A program made the translations under genes and the position numbers. Shown here piece by piece: positions 37,421 to 47,049 of a DNA stretch of 64,000 bases. Within the stretch, counting starts at the first letter, position 1. Every line of letters begins with the position of its first letter. Origin of the DNA: an uncultured Prevotellaceae bacterium (lineage in GTDB: Bacteria; Bacteroidota; Bacteroidia; Bacteroidales; Bacteroidaceae); the NCBI GenBank assembly GCA_900321965.1, contig ONYA01000004.1:1-64000 (forward strand). The letters run 5' to 3'. The notes under the pieces were generated by a model, which did not search any database, had not been told where the DNA came from, and was given only the letters and a program-made list of their open reading frames with translations.

Positions 37421-38940
37421 TTCTTTTGTATCTTGATTGTTTGGTTATTGATGCGTAGGATATAAAGGCCGGCAGGCAGCTTAGCCATGCAGGCAGCAAT
37501 GTCGGCGGAGTTACCGACGGTAGCCGTCGTTACTAACAGGCCACGGGCGTCGAAGACACGCAGTTCACCTGAAGCAACCAACAAGCTGTTGATGCCAGAG
37601 GTCGACGGGTCAGTAAAGACAATGGTCAGCGTGACCTCCCCGTCGACAGGACGGTAGAACATCAATGTCGGCATCTTACCACCGTCAACCACCTCGTAGT
37701 CGACGTTCATGCTAATACTGTCAAGGCTGACAACGTAGTCCGCACTGGGTGTTATATAGGCCATAACAGCATTATCTGCAATGCTGATAGCCTGCTGTAC
37801 AAGCACGGTTCCGTAGGACGAACTGTAAAGCTGGGTACCGCCGCCACTATCTCTGGCCGATATAGAATCGCCATTGATAATGACAGTCAGCAGTTGTTCC
37901 TGATAGATGACGAAGGTGGTATCTATCTGACCTGTATAGTTTTTGATACCAGCAATCGTCAGTTTAGCTATACCGGTCTGAACATTGTTATGGCAGGTGA
38001 TGGTGTAGTCTGTGCCGTCTATCAGTGGCGTTTGACCATTGACAACAGTACAGTTTGGAGTGACAGGACTGCCAGTATAGGGATAACGCTCCTTGTCAAA
38101 AGACACGGTGGCACCACTCAAGTCACGGGGAGTGACGGTCAACGTGCCGGGTACATAGCGGAAATTATAGTCATTAGCAGCCGCTCCTGAAACTGTAATG
38201 TCGTACTCTCCGGCATCGCTGAAAGCTGTCGCCTCAGTACCGACTGAGGGGGCTGTTGTCAGCACGCTTTCAGTATCGTTACCAAGGAAACCCTCGACAT
38301 GGTAGGTAAACGCCGGATTGGCTTCACCATAGACGCGGGTAGCATTGTCGGCGGTCACTGTCAGAGTGGCTTTACTGATATAGAACACAGCCGTCGTAGA
38401 GGTGCCGGCATAGTCGCCAGCTCCCGTCAACGTCAATGTTCCTGTTCCTGCATGAAGATTATTGCTGAAAATTGCATTATAATGCGTCCCGGCGGAGAGT
38501 AGCGTTGAGCCGTCAGTCACCGTAAAGGATGGTGTCAGAGCCGAGCCTGTATAAGTGTATGACGGCCATGAGAAAGTCACCACAACATTTGCCAAACTCT
38601 TCACATCTGGATTAGTTCCCGGCCCAAGATCCGTGGGATTAGGATAAGTACGTGCGATGGCAGACGCATCGACAGCGATGATCGTCTGGGCCGCAGGCTC
38701 ATCTCCACCACCGTCAATAGAACCACTGATAGCACTGCGCTGCACATCAAAGGTAAAAGAATCATAATTGATAGTAGCACCAGAGAGCACAATGCCTGTA
38801 GGGGTAAAGGTCATGACACCAGCGTCAGCCGTCTGTCCACTATTAAACTTGATGACCGTATCGGAACCGGCATATAGCCGTGGAACAATGCTCCATAGCA
38901 AAACCAAAACAGCCGTCGAAAGTCTACCACTGATTTTCAT
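37417..38940 (-). CDS. MBG-domain surface protein with type IX secretion signal
   Basis: 507 residues with a signal peptide. Several beta-sandwich units include a clear MBG domain (VYGEANPAFTYHVEGFLGND, NDYNFRYVPGTLTVTPR) and Ig-like repeats containing YTYTGSALTPSFTV and PYTGSPVTPNCTVVNG. The C-terminus (VFDARGLLVTTATV, LPAGLYILRINNQTIKIQKK) is a T9SS type A sorting domain, so the protein is exported across the outer membrane and attached outside. This confirms that the organism has a type IX secretion system. It is followed with a 4-base overlap by the FISUMP protein, suggesting both go to the surface. Confidence 0.85.
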   Translation of the reverse strand: MKISGRLSTAVLVLLWSIVPRLYAGSDTVIKFNSGQTADAGVMTFTPTGIVLSGATINYDSFTFDVQRSAISGSIDGGGDEPAAQTIIAVDASAIARTYPNPTDLGPGTNPDVKSLANVVVTFSWPSYTYTGSALTPSFTVTDGSTLLSAGTHYNAIFSNNLHAGTGTLTLTGAGDYAGTSTTAVFYISKATLTVTADNATRVYGEANPAFTYHVEGFLGNDTESVLTTAPSVGTEATAFSDAGEYDITVSGAAANDYNFRYVPGTLTVTPRDLSGATVSFDKERYPYTGSPVTPNCTVVNGQTPLIDGTDYTITCHNNVQTGIAKLTIAGIKNYTGQIDTTFVIYQEQLLTVIINGDSISARDSGGGTQLYSSSYGTVLVQQAISIADNAVMAYITPSADYVVSLDSISMNVDYEVVDGGKMPTLMFYRPVDGEVTLTIVFTDPSTSGINSLLVASGELRVFDARGLLVTTATVGNSADIAACMAKLPAGLYILRINNQTIKIQKK

Positions 38941-38945
38941 TAGTA

Positions 38946-39368
38946 TTATTTTGCTTTAGCTACGCCGTGAAAATAAAGCGTAATGGGTTCATTACTTATA
39001 TTGGTGTAGACGTTTGCATCACGCTCGAAAGGACCAGAATCCAACTTGCTTGGATTGAGGATAAGCTTAATCGTTGTCTGTTCACCATCTTTAACCTCAT
39101 GCGTGTCAAACTCCGTCTTCGTACATTCGCAACTGGCAACGACGTCAATAATCCAGAAGTACTTGTCGCCCTCGTTACGGACGGTGTACTCTATCACTTT
39201 GGCACTATCAGTTAAATAGACCGTGCCAAGATCGACGTCGGTGACATCAAACACCGGTTTGGCAGGAGCCAACGGCCCCTGCTTCTTCTTGGTCTCTGAA
39301 CAACCCGCGAGTGCCATCAGCACAAGCAGGAAAAGAGGCAGTATGCGACTATTGAACCTCGCCACCAT
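38946..39368 (-). CDS. DUF1573 lipoprotein
   Basis: 140 residues from MVARFNSRIL, preferred because AGGAG lies 5 bases upstream. An in-frame start 5 codons earlier (39383) is possible. Lipoprotein signal ends MALAGC. The DUF1573 beta-sandwich has DVDLGTVYLTD, VRNEGDKYFWIIDVVASCECTKTEF and VYTNISNEPITLYFHG. These ASPM/SPD-2-like folds are common in Bacteroidota and their role is unclear. It overlaps the preceding lipoprotein gene by 20 bases and is 5 bases before the MBG-domain gene. Confidence 0.82.
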   Translation of the reverse strand: MVARFNSRILPLFLLVLMALAGCSETKKKQGPLAPAKPVFDVTDVDLGTVYLTDSAKVIEYTVRNEGDKYFWIIDVVASCECTKTEFDTHEVKDGEQTTIKLILNPSKLDSGPFERDANVYTNISNEPITLYFHGVAKAK

Positions 39369-39867
39369 AATGCTCCTTTTCATAAATATTCTCTACGCCC
39401 TCGGCTTTCAGGTCACGGAGCGTCAGATACCACTGACCGTCAATAACGACGGGATTTAAATAAACATGGGTAACAGCCTGGTCGTCATCCAATGTGCCAA
39501 TAGGCAACAGTTTGACCTTCAGGCGTACCTCGTTGTTCTTGTCGCTGCGCAAGATGAGCGTTTCCATACGGCAGCCATAGTTGGCCAGCATCTGCATCTT
39601 CTGCTGATAGTCCTTGCGCTGCTCTTCAGTATAAGGGAAGATACTGTCATTACGAACGGTATGCAGCATCAGCGAAGCCGACTCAAAATCATTATGGCCG
39701 AAAAACTCCACAAACTGACCCACAAGATTATAAACCTCAGCAGAGTCCTGCGACGAATAATTCATAGATGCCGGACGCAGTATCGGCTCCTTCGACTCCT
39801 TCTTAGAGGAACAAGCAACGGTAAACAGAATCACCGCAACAACAAAAGAAAAATGTTTTAACTTCAT
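39349..39867 (-). CDS. Lipoprotein of unknown function in the surface locus
   Basis: 172 residues. Lipoprotein signal MKLKHFSFVVAVILFTVACSSK. The fold looks NTF2/DUF4878-like (SAEVYNLVGQFVEFFGHNDFESASLML, then DGQWYLTLRDL), but I cannot assign it firmly. Only about 18 bases separate its ATG from the terminator-like hairpin at 39886-39917, so it has no room for its own promoter and is probably reached by read-through from the 1271-residue gene. Confidence 0.68.
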   Translation of the reverse strand: MKLKHFSFVVAVILFTVACSSKKESKEPILRPASMNYSSQDSAEVYNLVGQFVEFFGHNDFESASLMLHTVRNDSIFPYTEEQRKDYQQKMQMLANYGCRMETLILRSDKNNEVRLKVKLLPIGTLDDDQAVTHVYLNPVVIDGQWYLTLRDLKAEGVENIYEKEHYGGEVQ

Positions 39868-39885
39868 GCTTTTCTGATATTAAAA

Positions 39886-39917
39886 ACAGGGGAGGAGCAA
39901 TGTCACCCCTCCCCTGT
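39886..39917 (-). terminator. Hairpin between the 1271-residue gene and the lipoprotein operon (terminator/attenuator)
   Basis: Perfect 10-bp stem ACAGGGGAGG/CCTCCCCTGT; on the minus strand it is followed by TTTTT. Since the next gene starts 18 bases later with no promoter box, the hairpin probably sets a lower expression of the downstream four genes. Confidence 0.8.
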
Positions 39918-39940
39918 GGTTTAGTTATCTCTTTTCAGAA

Positions 39941-42900
39941 TTACTTCTGACGAGCGTTATCGTGGGTCTTCTCAACATTGATGTCAACAGTTGTGAAGAT
40001 TGCACCGTAAGCATTTGCGGTATGGACACCACCCCACTCATAAACGACCTTGATAGGAACGCGTACCTTGAACTTCTGGACAGTAGAACCGAGGTTCGTG
40101 TACTCGATGCGACCGTAGTCGGCCTGACCAGGCAGCGTGTTCGGAGCAAGTGCAGGAACAGTACCAACACCAGGTGCAGCCTTGAAGTACTTGAACTCAA
40201 CCAAGGTGCTAACAGCCTTCAGTGAAGTAGCAGGATCAGAATCAACAGCCTGGTTCATGTTGGTCAGCACGTTCTCATTGTCGCTGAGGAAGCCACCATC
40301 ATTAACACCCACAACCTCGATAGACTTGATGTTGTAGTAGTACCAGTAGTTGGTCTTGAACGGCTCATTACGCCAGTCAGTCAAGTTGACAAGGTCGCGG
40401 AGGTAGATAATCTGCTTCTGGCTGACAGCAGCATCCTCAACAGTAGCGTTCTTGTTCTCAACATTGATCGGACGCAGGAAGCGAACGTTGATAGGATCAC
40501 CATTCACCTCGAACGGGCAGTCCTTATAACGAGCCTTAACAGCCACGTAAGCAGTCAGCACGTCGTCAGCAAGAGCATCGTGAGCCTTGTAGTTCAACAG
40601 AGCCTCAGCATAGTCAGTGTGAATATACTCAACGTTAACCTTGTTGATAGAGTCACGCGTGTTGGTGGTAGTATACTTCAACTGAGCAACATCCTGCAGA
40701 GCCTTGGTTGTATCGTCCTTGCGGTAAACCTGCAACTTGCGATCAGAATCAGCGAGTACGCATACGAAGACGAGCGTGTCACCATTATAGATACCCTTGA
40801 ACTCCTTATTAGTACCGAGGATAAACTTGAGAGCCATACTCAGATTTGCATAGCCATCGTAAGGCTTGTTCTCAATCGTGATGAACTTGCTCAGAGAAGC
40901 AGAGTCGAACTTCACAATCTCGTTACCAACATAAGTTGCCTGAACGGTCTGCTTGAAGCTAATAGCCTGAGGCTCCTGAGCATCCTCAACGCCATAGACG
41001 TTGGTGTGGATTTCGGTGAAGCCAGAGCGCTCAACGTGTGAATCCTTAGCATACCAGTAGTTAGCGTTCTTGCGGCCATCCCAGTTCAGCGTGCCAACAG
41101 GAGTCTGAGGAGCAGCAATGGTCAGCGGGCTAGCGACGATAGACACATAGACATCGGGCAGACCCTTATAGCCGTCACTCGTGAACTTAACCAAACGTGT
41201 AACGCTTGCAGGTTTGGTAGTACCGCAGTGATCAAGATAATCCTTCAGCTGAGCAGCGGTAACATCCCACTCGATAACAGTCGTCGTCTCGTCAGCAGCC
41301 TCACGCTTGTAAGCGATTGTACCAAGCTTCTCGTTAGTGCTCGGAGAAGCAACAACCTGAGCATAACCTGCAGCAGAGATATAGTACTGCTGGAACTCAC
41401 CACCAGCGGCATCAGCCGTATAGTGTGCTTCGAACTCAGCCTGAGACAGATCTAAGTCGTGGTGGATGTCATACTCCATCTGGATCCACTTCTGCTTGAA
41501 GCTGAAGGGAGAAGCAGTTGTCGTACCGCACCATGCCTCAGAAGCAGTCATAGCACCAGCATTGTAAGTATAGGTCTTCGGCAGAATGACAGGAGCATCG
41601 GTAGGACGCTCAGTGATGCGGATACGGATGTAACCGTAGTCAATCACCTTGTCATCCTTGTCGAGCAGGCTGACGCGAACCAGCGGAGTACGACCGATGG
41701 TCTGACGATCCTGCTTACCAACAACACCCTTCACAACACCGTCGTTATCCCAAGGAGCAGCCTTACCGGTCCATACGCCATTCACCTTGACAGAGTCAGG
41801 CATCTGAGGACGGAGGATGGTACCCTTGATAGCAGCGTGTGCAGACTCAGAGGTAACGTTCTGGCCATAGTACAGACCAGTGAGTTCGAACTTGAAGTGC
41901 AGGCCATTGTAAGCAGCGTCGGTCTCAGTGAGCAGAGTGTGGTCGCCACCAACAGTGGTGTAGTGAACCTCAACCAGCTTGGCCAGGTCGATAGAGTCGT
42001 TCCAGTTGACAGAGTCCTGACAGTTGAACTGGTTAGCGGTCTTAGGATCAGCCATACCAGCAGCCTCAGCAACCGTCTGCATCAGGTGCAGACCAGAAGC
42101 ATACTCAGCCTTAGTAGCAGCATTAGAGTGGTTGTATGCGCACTTACCGCAGTGAGTGTTCACAGAATCCTTATGGTGAGTACCATAGGCAGCACCATTG
42201 TGGATACCAGCAGTAGCGGTGCTGGGAGTGTGAGAAATCACGATATCCTTCACTTCCTTCTTGTACAGCGTAGCGAAGTCAGAGGTGATCAGAGTATCGG
42301 TACCCTCCTTGTTAACAGCAACCTGCGTAGCGAACATCGTCACAGCGCCGTTGTCACGGATAGTGCGGATAGCATTCGGGTTCTTGGCATCATACTCGAC
42401 AGTCAGAATACCATTCTCGCAAGACCAAGTCTTCGGAACGATATTAGCAGCATACTGAGTGGTCAGACCATTGAACTCGTTGGTATAGATAGCGGTATCA
42501 CCTACAGTAGCACCAGTAGTGTTCAGACCACTGTGATAAGGACGATCGAAAGCAACAGCATTCACGTTATTATCGTTCTCAACAACAGCGTTCGAAGGAT
42601 TCATGTAATACTTTGCAAAGAAAGTCAGCACACGAGTGGTATCCTTATGAGCATAGCGAGTAGTAGCATCAGCAGCCACATAGTCATGAGAAGCACGGTT
42701 AGCGTCAGAAGCTGCGAAGTCAGCAGCAACGTTAGCCTTGAAGTCAGCACCAGTATAGCCACGAGTCTCCTTTGCATCAGCAGAAGTTGCGGGGAGAGTG
42801 TACATGCGATAGTTCAGCACGGTAATATCGGTAGCCTCAATACCTTCATAGAAAGACTCCATCTTGAATACCAGACCGCGGAGAACAGACTTAACGTAGA

Positions 42901-43756
42901 TGTTCAACTGGTTCAGCGCAGCCTCAACTTCGTCAACATGGCTAGAAACACCGTTAATCAGAGCGGTCAGCTGAGTCTTAGCAGTAGTAACCTCCTGATC
43001 GGTGTAAGACTTAGCAGTGCTGATAGCCTCAGACTTTGCAGTAGCAATAGCCTGCTCCAGCTGAGACTTCACAGAAGCGATAGTGCCCTCCAGAGTGGTC
43101 TGCAGTGTGTTGATTTTGTTGATCAGCTCAGTCTTGTCAGCAGAAGTCAGGTAGTCAGCCTCGATAGCGTCAACCTTTGCCTTATAGGTAGCAATGGTCT
43201 GCTTCTGGATCTGAAGGTCAGCATAAACAGCAGCCAGACCAGTAGTGGGATCATTCAGAGTCACCTCCAGCGTGGTGATACGGGTCAGGGCACCTGCCAG
43301 ACCAGTCTCAACAGCCTCAACGCGACCATAAATCTCCTCAACAGCCTGCTTGTAGGTCTTGCCGTTAGCCAGCTGACCACCAATCAGAGCGTTGATGTCG
43401 TTAATGGCATTCTCAGCGGCCAAGATACGAGTCTCGAGCTCAGCAGCCTTAGCCAACAGAGGCTTCAGAGTTGTCCAGACATCCTGCAGGTTGTAGGTCT
43501 TGCCATCCTCGGTGAACTTGTCGGCCTTGTTGTTGGTGAGCATTGTAATGTTGCCCTCCACAGTCTCAAGGCGAGACTTCAGACCGTTAATCTCTGTCTG
43601 CAGAGCAGCCTTGGTCTCTTCGAGTGCAGTCTTGTCGGCCTTCGTAGCGACGATGTTGTTGATATCGTCATCGTAGTCCTTACAAGACACGAACACGCTC
43701 GTGGAAGACACAAAGAGTGCTCCCATAAGCAATGTACCAATTAATCTTTTCTTCAT
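39941..43756 (-). CDS. Large coiled-coil surface lipoprotein, first gene of a surface locus
   Basis: 1271 residues. Lipoprotein signal MKKRLIGTLLMGALFVSSTSVFVSC followed by KDYDDDI. Residues about 35-290 are heptad-rich coiled coil (ADKTALEETKAALQTEINGL and similar). The remaining about 950 residues are beta-rich and without a domain I recognise. The CKDYDDDI start is shared with proteins often labelled DUF4988/PL29-like, but no lyase catalytic pattern is visible. Codon choice (GCT, TCT, CGT, AAC) suggests high expression, like ompA. Two promoter boxes and a long leader lie upstream. It may be a major surface or S-layer-like protein; that is inference. Confidence 0.75.
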   Translation of the reverse strand: MKKRLIGTLLMGALFVSSTSVFVSCKDYDDDINNIVATKADKTALEETKAALQTEINGLKSRLETVEGNITMLTNNKADKFTEDGKTYNLQDVWTTLKPLLAKAAELETRILAAENAINDINALIGGQLANGKTYKQAVEEIYGRVEAVETGLAGALTRITTLEVTLNDPTTGLAAVYADLQIQKQTIATYKAKVDAIEADYLTSADKTELINKINTLQTTLEGTIASVKSQLEQAIATAKSEAISTAKSYTDQEVTTAKTQLTALINGVSSHVDEVEAALNQLNIYVKSVLRGLVFKMESFYEGIEATDITVLNYRMYTLPATSADAKETRGYTGADFKANVAADFAASDANRASHDYVAADATTRYAHKDTTRVLTFFAKYYMNPSNAVVENDNNVNAVAFDRPYHSGLNTTGATVGDTAIYTNEFNGLTTQYAANIVPKTWSCENGILTVEYDAKNPNAIRTIRDNGAVTMFATQVAVNKEGTDTLITSDFATLYKKEVKDIVISHTPSTATAGIHNGAAYGTHHKDSVNTHCGKCAYNHSNAATKAEYASGLHLMQTVAEAAGMADPKTANQFNCQDSVNWNDSIDLAKLVEVHYTTVGGDHTLLTETDAAYNGLHFKFELTGLYYGQNVTSESAHAAIKGTILRPQMPDSVKVNGVWTGKAAPWDNDGVVKGVVGKQDRQTIGRTPLVRVSLLDKDDKVIDYGYIRIRITERPTDAPVILPKTYTYNAGAMTASEAWCGTTTASPFSFKQKWIQMEYDIHHDLDLSQAEFEAHYTADAAGGEFQQYYISAAGYAQVVASPSTNEKLGTIAYKREAADETTTVIEWDVTAAQLKDYLDHCGTTKPASVTRLVKFTSDGYKGLPDVYVSIVASPLTIAAPQTPVGTLNWDGRKNANYWYAKDSHVERSGFTEIHTNVYGVEDAQEPQAISFKQTVQATYVGNEIVKFDSASLSKFITIENKPYDGYANLSMALKFILGTNKEFKGIYNGDTLVFVCVLADSDRKLQVYRKDDTTKALQDVAQLKYTTTNTRDSINKVNVEYIHTDYAEALLNYKAHDALADDVLTAYVAVKARYKDCPFEVNGDPINVRFLRPINVENKNATVEDAAVSQKQIIYLRDLVNLTDWRNEPFKTNYWYYYNIKSIEVVGVNDGGFLSDNENVLTNMNQAVDSDPATSLKAVSTLVEFKYFKAAPGVGTVPALAPNTLPGQADYGRIEYTNLGSTVQKFKVRVPIKVVYEWGGVHTANAYGAIFTTVDINVEKTHDNARQK

Positions 43757-43857
43757 ACGATTAAAAAATTTAAATTAAATAAAAATATAGAATGTTTTAT
43801 CTGTTCTTTTCTCTCAATTTTCCGCTGTAACTCCTGCATAGAGCAACATTTTTGGTG

Positions 43858-43865
43858 CAAATATA
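43858..43865 (-). promoter_or_regulatory. Proximal -7 box of the large surface lipoprotein gene
   Basis: The minus strand reads TATATTTG followed by CACC, about 100 bases before the ATG. Confidence 0.55.
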
Positions 43866-44090
43866 GATATAAATCTGAAAACTTGCAAACAATTTCCGAA
43901 TTTTTTTCGAAAAAAGCCCAAAAAGTTGAGCAGAAACCAGCGTTCTGCCGTCATTTTAACGTTTTTAACCCGTTTTTTTGATTATTTACGAGGTCTCTCT
44001 TCATAGGCAATACGTTTTTTGTTAATGACTATTGGCGTTGTCCCTATATATATAATAAGGTGGCGCGGCCTTTTTATTGTTTTCAAGTTG

Positions 44091-44098
44091 CAAAGGTA
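44091..44098 (-). promoter_or_regulatory. Distal -7 box upstream of the large surface lipoprotein gene
   Basis: The minus strand reads TACCTTTG, about 334 bases before the ATG. If used, it would give a leader of about 330 nucleotides. Confidence 0.5.
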
Positions 44099-44139
44099 AT
44101 GATTTTTTTGTAAAAACCTACAACTTTGTGACTTTTTTT

Positions 44140-45591
44140 TTAAAATTCGGCAGATTTTGGTGTGCGCGGGAACGGAATGACGTCACGAATGTTCTGCATA
44201 CCGGTGACAAACAGGATGAGACGCTCGAAGCCCAGACCGAAACCGGCGTGGGGACAAGAACCCCAGCGACGGGTGTCGATATACCACCAGAGATGGGTCT
44301 TGTCCATCTGTCGGCGATCGATCTCGCCCATCAGTTTGTCGTAGCTCTCCTCACGGACAGAACCGCCGATAATCTCACCAATCTGCGGGAACAGCACGTC
44401 GGTGCCCTGCATTGTAGGACCAGGAGCGACAGCACCCTTATAACCAACGCTCGCACCAGACGGTTCACCCGTCTGGGCCGGCTCGTTCTGCTTCATATAG
44501 AACGACTTGAAGGCACGGGGATAGTCGGTCATGATAACCGGCTTCTTGAAGTGTTCCTCCACGAGGTAGCGCTCGTGCTCACTGGCCAGGTCGTCGCCCC
44601 AGTTACAGGGGAACTCGAACTTCTTGCCGTTCTTGATAGCCTCCTGCAGGATATTGATACCCTCAGTATAAGGCAGACGGACGAAAGTCTCCTTCAACAC
44701 ACCTTCGAGGCGTTCGATGAGCGTCTTGTCGATCATCTGGTTCAGGAAAGCGAGGTCGTCCTTGCAGTAGTCAAGAGCCCAGCGGACGCAGTACTTGATA
44801 AAGTCCTCCTCGAGATCCATCAGTTCCTCCTGGTCGATGAAAGCCACCTCAGGCTCCACCATCCAGAACTCAGCCAAGTGACGCGGGGTGTTGCTGTTCT
44901 CGGCACGGAACGTCGGGCCAAAGGTGTAGATGGCACCAAGGGCCGTAGCACCAAGCTCGCCTTCGAGCTGGCCACTCACAGTCAGTGACGTCTGCTCACC
45001 GAAGAAGTCATCGTCGTAGATGATCTTTCCCTGCTCGTCCTTCTTCAGGTCGTAGAGGTTCTTCGTGGTCACCTGGAACATATTGCCGGCACCCTCACAG
45101 TCGCTGGCGGTGATGAGCGGCGTGTGGAAATAGTAGAAGCCGTGCTCGTGGAAATAGGTGTGGATGGCCATCGCCATATTGTGGCGGATGCGCATGACGG
45201 CACCGAAGGTATTGGTACGCAGACGCATATGGGCATTCTTACGCATAGCCTCAAACGACTGTCCCTTTTTCTGCATGGGATAGTCGTTGCCACAGAGACC
45301 GTAAACCTCCAAGGCGGTAGCCTGAATCTCACTGCTCTGTCCGGCACCCTGACTCTCAACGAGCGTACCGACGGCACAGATGCAGGCACCGGTGGTGATC
45401 TGCTTCAGCAGCTCTTCATCGAACTTGGCAGGATCGACGACTATCTGCACATTCTTGATGGTCGAGCCATCATTCAACGCGATGAAGTCGACGGCCTTGG
45501 AAGAGCGGTGGGTACGTACCCAGCCCTTCACACAGACCTCCTTGCCATATTCCGTGCTCTTCAGCACGTCTATAATCTTTGTTCGTTTCAT
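44140..45591 (-). CDS. asnS: Asparaginyl-tRNA synthetase
   Basis: 483 residues from [12 protein letters not shown], chosen over an upstream ATG because it gives the family start. An N-terminal OB-fold anticodon-binding domain ([16 protein letters not shown]) is followed by the class II core: motif 2 [23 protein letters not shown] and motif 3 [22 protein letters not shown]. It charges tRNA-Asn. It lies 48 bases after rluB on the same strand; a perfect short inverted repeat lies between them. Length is typical (about 465-485). Confidence 0.95.
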   Translation of the reverse strand: MKRTKIIDVLKSTEYGKEVCVKGWVRTHRSSKAVDFIALNDGSTIKNVQIVVDPAKFDEELLKQITTGACICAVGTLVESQGAGQSSEIQATALEVYGLCGNDYPMQKKGQSFEAMRKNAHMRLRTNTFGAVMRIRHNMAMAIHTYFHEHGFYYFHTPLITASDCEGAGNMFQVTTKNLYDLKKDEQGKIIYDDDFFGEQTSLTVSGQLEGELGATALGAIYTFGPTFRAENSNTPRHLAEFWMVEPEVAFIDQEELMDLEEDFIKYCVRWALDYCKDDLAFLNQMIDKTLIERLEGVLKETFVRLPYTEGINILQEAIKNGKKFEFPCNWGDDLASEHERYLVEEHFKKPVIMTDYPRAFKSFYMKQNEPAQTGEPSGASVGYKGAVAPGPTMQGTDVLFPQIGEIIGGSVREESYDKLMGEIDRRQMDKTHLWWYIDTRRWGSCPHAGFGLGFERLILFVTGMQNIRDVIPFPRTPKSAEF

Positions 45592-45610
45592 TATTCTTCT
45601 TCTTTTGTTT

Positions 45611-45629
45611 GTCGCTATGGCATAGCGAC
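45611..45629. repeat. Perfect 9-bp inverted repeat after rluB
   Basis: GTCGCTATG, one base, CATAGCGAC. It lies between the rluB stop and the asnS start. It could act as a weak terminator or RNA-processing site. Confidence 0.75.
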
Positions 45630-45639
45630 ACACTGAACT

Positions 45640-47004
45640 TTACTCGTATGCTCCCATTCTTAAACGGTCGACTTCTTCCTCTGTAAGATAACGCCAGTCG
45701 CCACGACGGAGGTTCTTCTTCGTCAGACCGGCAAACTGCACGCGGTCGAGCTTGAGGACCCTGTAGCCGAGGCTCTCGAAGATACGGCGGACGATACGGT
45801 TCTTGCCAGAGTGGATCTCAATGCCCACCTGCTTCTTGTCGATGGGGTCGGCATACTGCACGTCGTCAGCCTTGATCTCGCCGTCCTCCAACTGAATACC
45901 CTCGGCAATCTGCGTCAGGTCGTGGGCAGTGACGTTCTTATCGAGATAGACGTGGTAGATCTTCTTCTTCAGATACTTGGGATGGGTCAGCTTCGAAGCC
46001 AGATCACCATCGTTGGTGAGCAGGAGTACACCCGTGGTATTGCGGTCGAGACGACCAACAGGGTAGATGCGCTCGGGACAAGCGTTCTTCACCAGGTCCA
46101 TCACCGTCTTACGCTGCTGCGGATCGTCGCTGGTGGTGACATAGTCCTTGGGTTTGTTGAGCAGCACGTAGACCTTCTTCTCAAGGTTGACGGGCTGGTC
46201 GTGGAAACGCACCTCATCCGTACGCAGAATTTTCGTTCCCAGCTCGGTGACCACCTGTCCGTTGACGGTGACGACACCTGCCTGGATGAACTCGTCGGCC
46301 TCGCGACGGCTGCAGACGCCGGCATTGGCGAGGAACTTGTTCAGACGCAACGGCTCATTGGGGTCGTAGTTGACCTCCTTATACTCGATGCGCTTCTTCA
46401 TGGAGTACTTGGCATTGGGATCGTAATCGGCAGTGCGGGGGCGCTTGCCATAAGGCTTCTGACCATACTGTCCTTTCTGGCCATAAGGCTTCTGACCATG
46501 CTGCTGGTAAGGCTTATTGCCATAAGGACGCGGCTGGTAGCCACCCTGACGGGGCTGATACCCCTGGCGCGGCTGGTAACCACCCTCTTCGTTCTCCTGA
46601 TTGTAACGGGGGCGATAGCCACCCTGCTGGCGGGGCTGGTAGCCACCCTGTCCACCACGGTTGTTATAGCCGTAGCCGCCCTGGCGCTGCTGACCGTAGC
46701 CGCCCTGACTATTATAGTTGTTACGGGGACGGTAGCCGCCTTGCTGACGGTTCACGCTGCTCTGCAGCCCGGCCCCGAAACCTTCAGGCCGGAAGCCGCC
46801 CTCGTCGTTGTTCTGTCGGTTGAAACTGGGGCGGTCGCCGTTATTGTAGGCGGGACGCTGCCCGGTGTGGATGCGGGGGCGCGGTGAGCGTCCGCGGTAG
46901 TCACGCTGAAAACCATTACCTGCCTGGGGATAGCCTTCGCGGCTGCCTGTGTTCTGCTCGGTGGCAGGCTTTGCTTCAAAATTCTTCTCGTTCTCGAAAT
47001 CCAT
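45640..47004 (-). CDS. rluB: Ribosomal large-subunit pseudouridine synthase (RluB type) with a long Gly/Arg/Tyr-rich N-terminal extension
   Basis: 454 residues. The catalytic part (about 220-454) has an S4 domain (LNKFLANAGVCSRREADEF) and an RsuA/RluB-type synthase domain with the active-site Asp in GRLDRNTTGVLLLTNDGDL. The first about 215 residues are low complexity: GGYRPR, GGYQPRQ and YGQKPYGQKG repeats, rich in Gly, Tyr, Arg, Gln and Pro. Such regions bind RNA or are disordered, like RGG domains. It would modify 23S rRNA. It lies between purB and asnS on the same strand. Confidence 0.9.
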   Translation of the reverse strand: MDFENEKNFEAKPATEQNTGSREGYPQAGNGFQRDYRGRSPRPRIHTGQRPAYNNGDRPSFNRQNNDEGGFRPEGFGAGLQSSVNRQQGGYRPRNNYNSQGGYGQQRQGGYGYNNRGGQGGYQPRQQGGYRPRYNQENEEGGYQPRQGYQPRQGGYQPRPYGNKPYQQHGQKPYGQKGQYGQKPYGKRPRTADYDPNAKYSMKKRIEYKEVNYDPNEPLRLNKFLANAGVCSRREADEFIQAGVVTVNGQVVTELGTKILRTDEVRFHDQPVNLEKKVYVLLNKPKDYVTTSDDPQQRKTVMDLVKNACPERIYPVGRLDRNTTGVLLLTNDGDLASKLTHPKYLKKKIYHVYLDKNVTAHDLTQIAEGIQLEDGEIKADDVQYADPIDKKQVGIEIHSGKNRIVRRIFESLGYRVLKLDRVQFAGLTKKNLRRGDWRYLTEEEVDRLRMGAYE

Positions 47005-47049
47005 TTTATCTGATTTTAATTATTCCTTACTTGTAATGACGTGATAACG

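Larger units (their letters stand above)
43757..44139. other. Leader and promoter region of the large surface lipoprotein
   Basis: 383 bases without a gene, very AT-rich. Two minus-strand TAnnTTTG boxes are visible (43858-43865 and 44091-44098). The right end (44100-44139) is T-rich and is the 3' flank of asnS. No regulatory RNA that I recognise is present. Confidence 0.6.

Noticed and set aside
41459..43744. A long open frame (761 codons) on the plus strand opposite the 1271-residue gene
   Set aside because: It runs antisense to a gene with a signal peptide, coiled coil, promoter and terminator. Its translation is Ser/Val/Leu-biased without domains, so it is a shadow.
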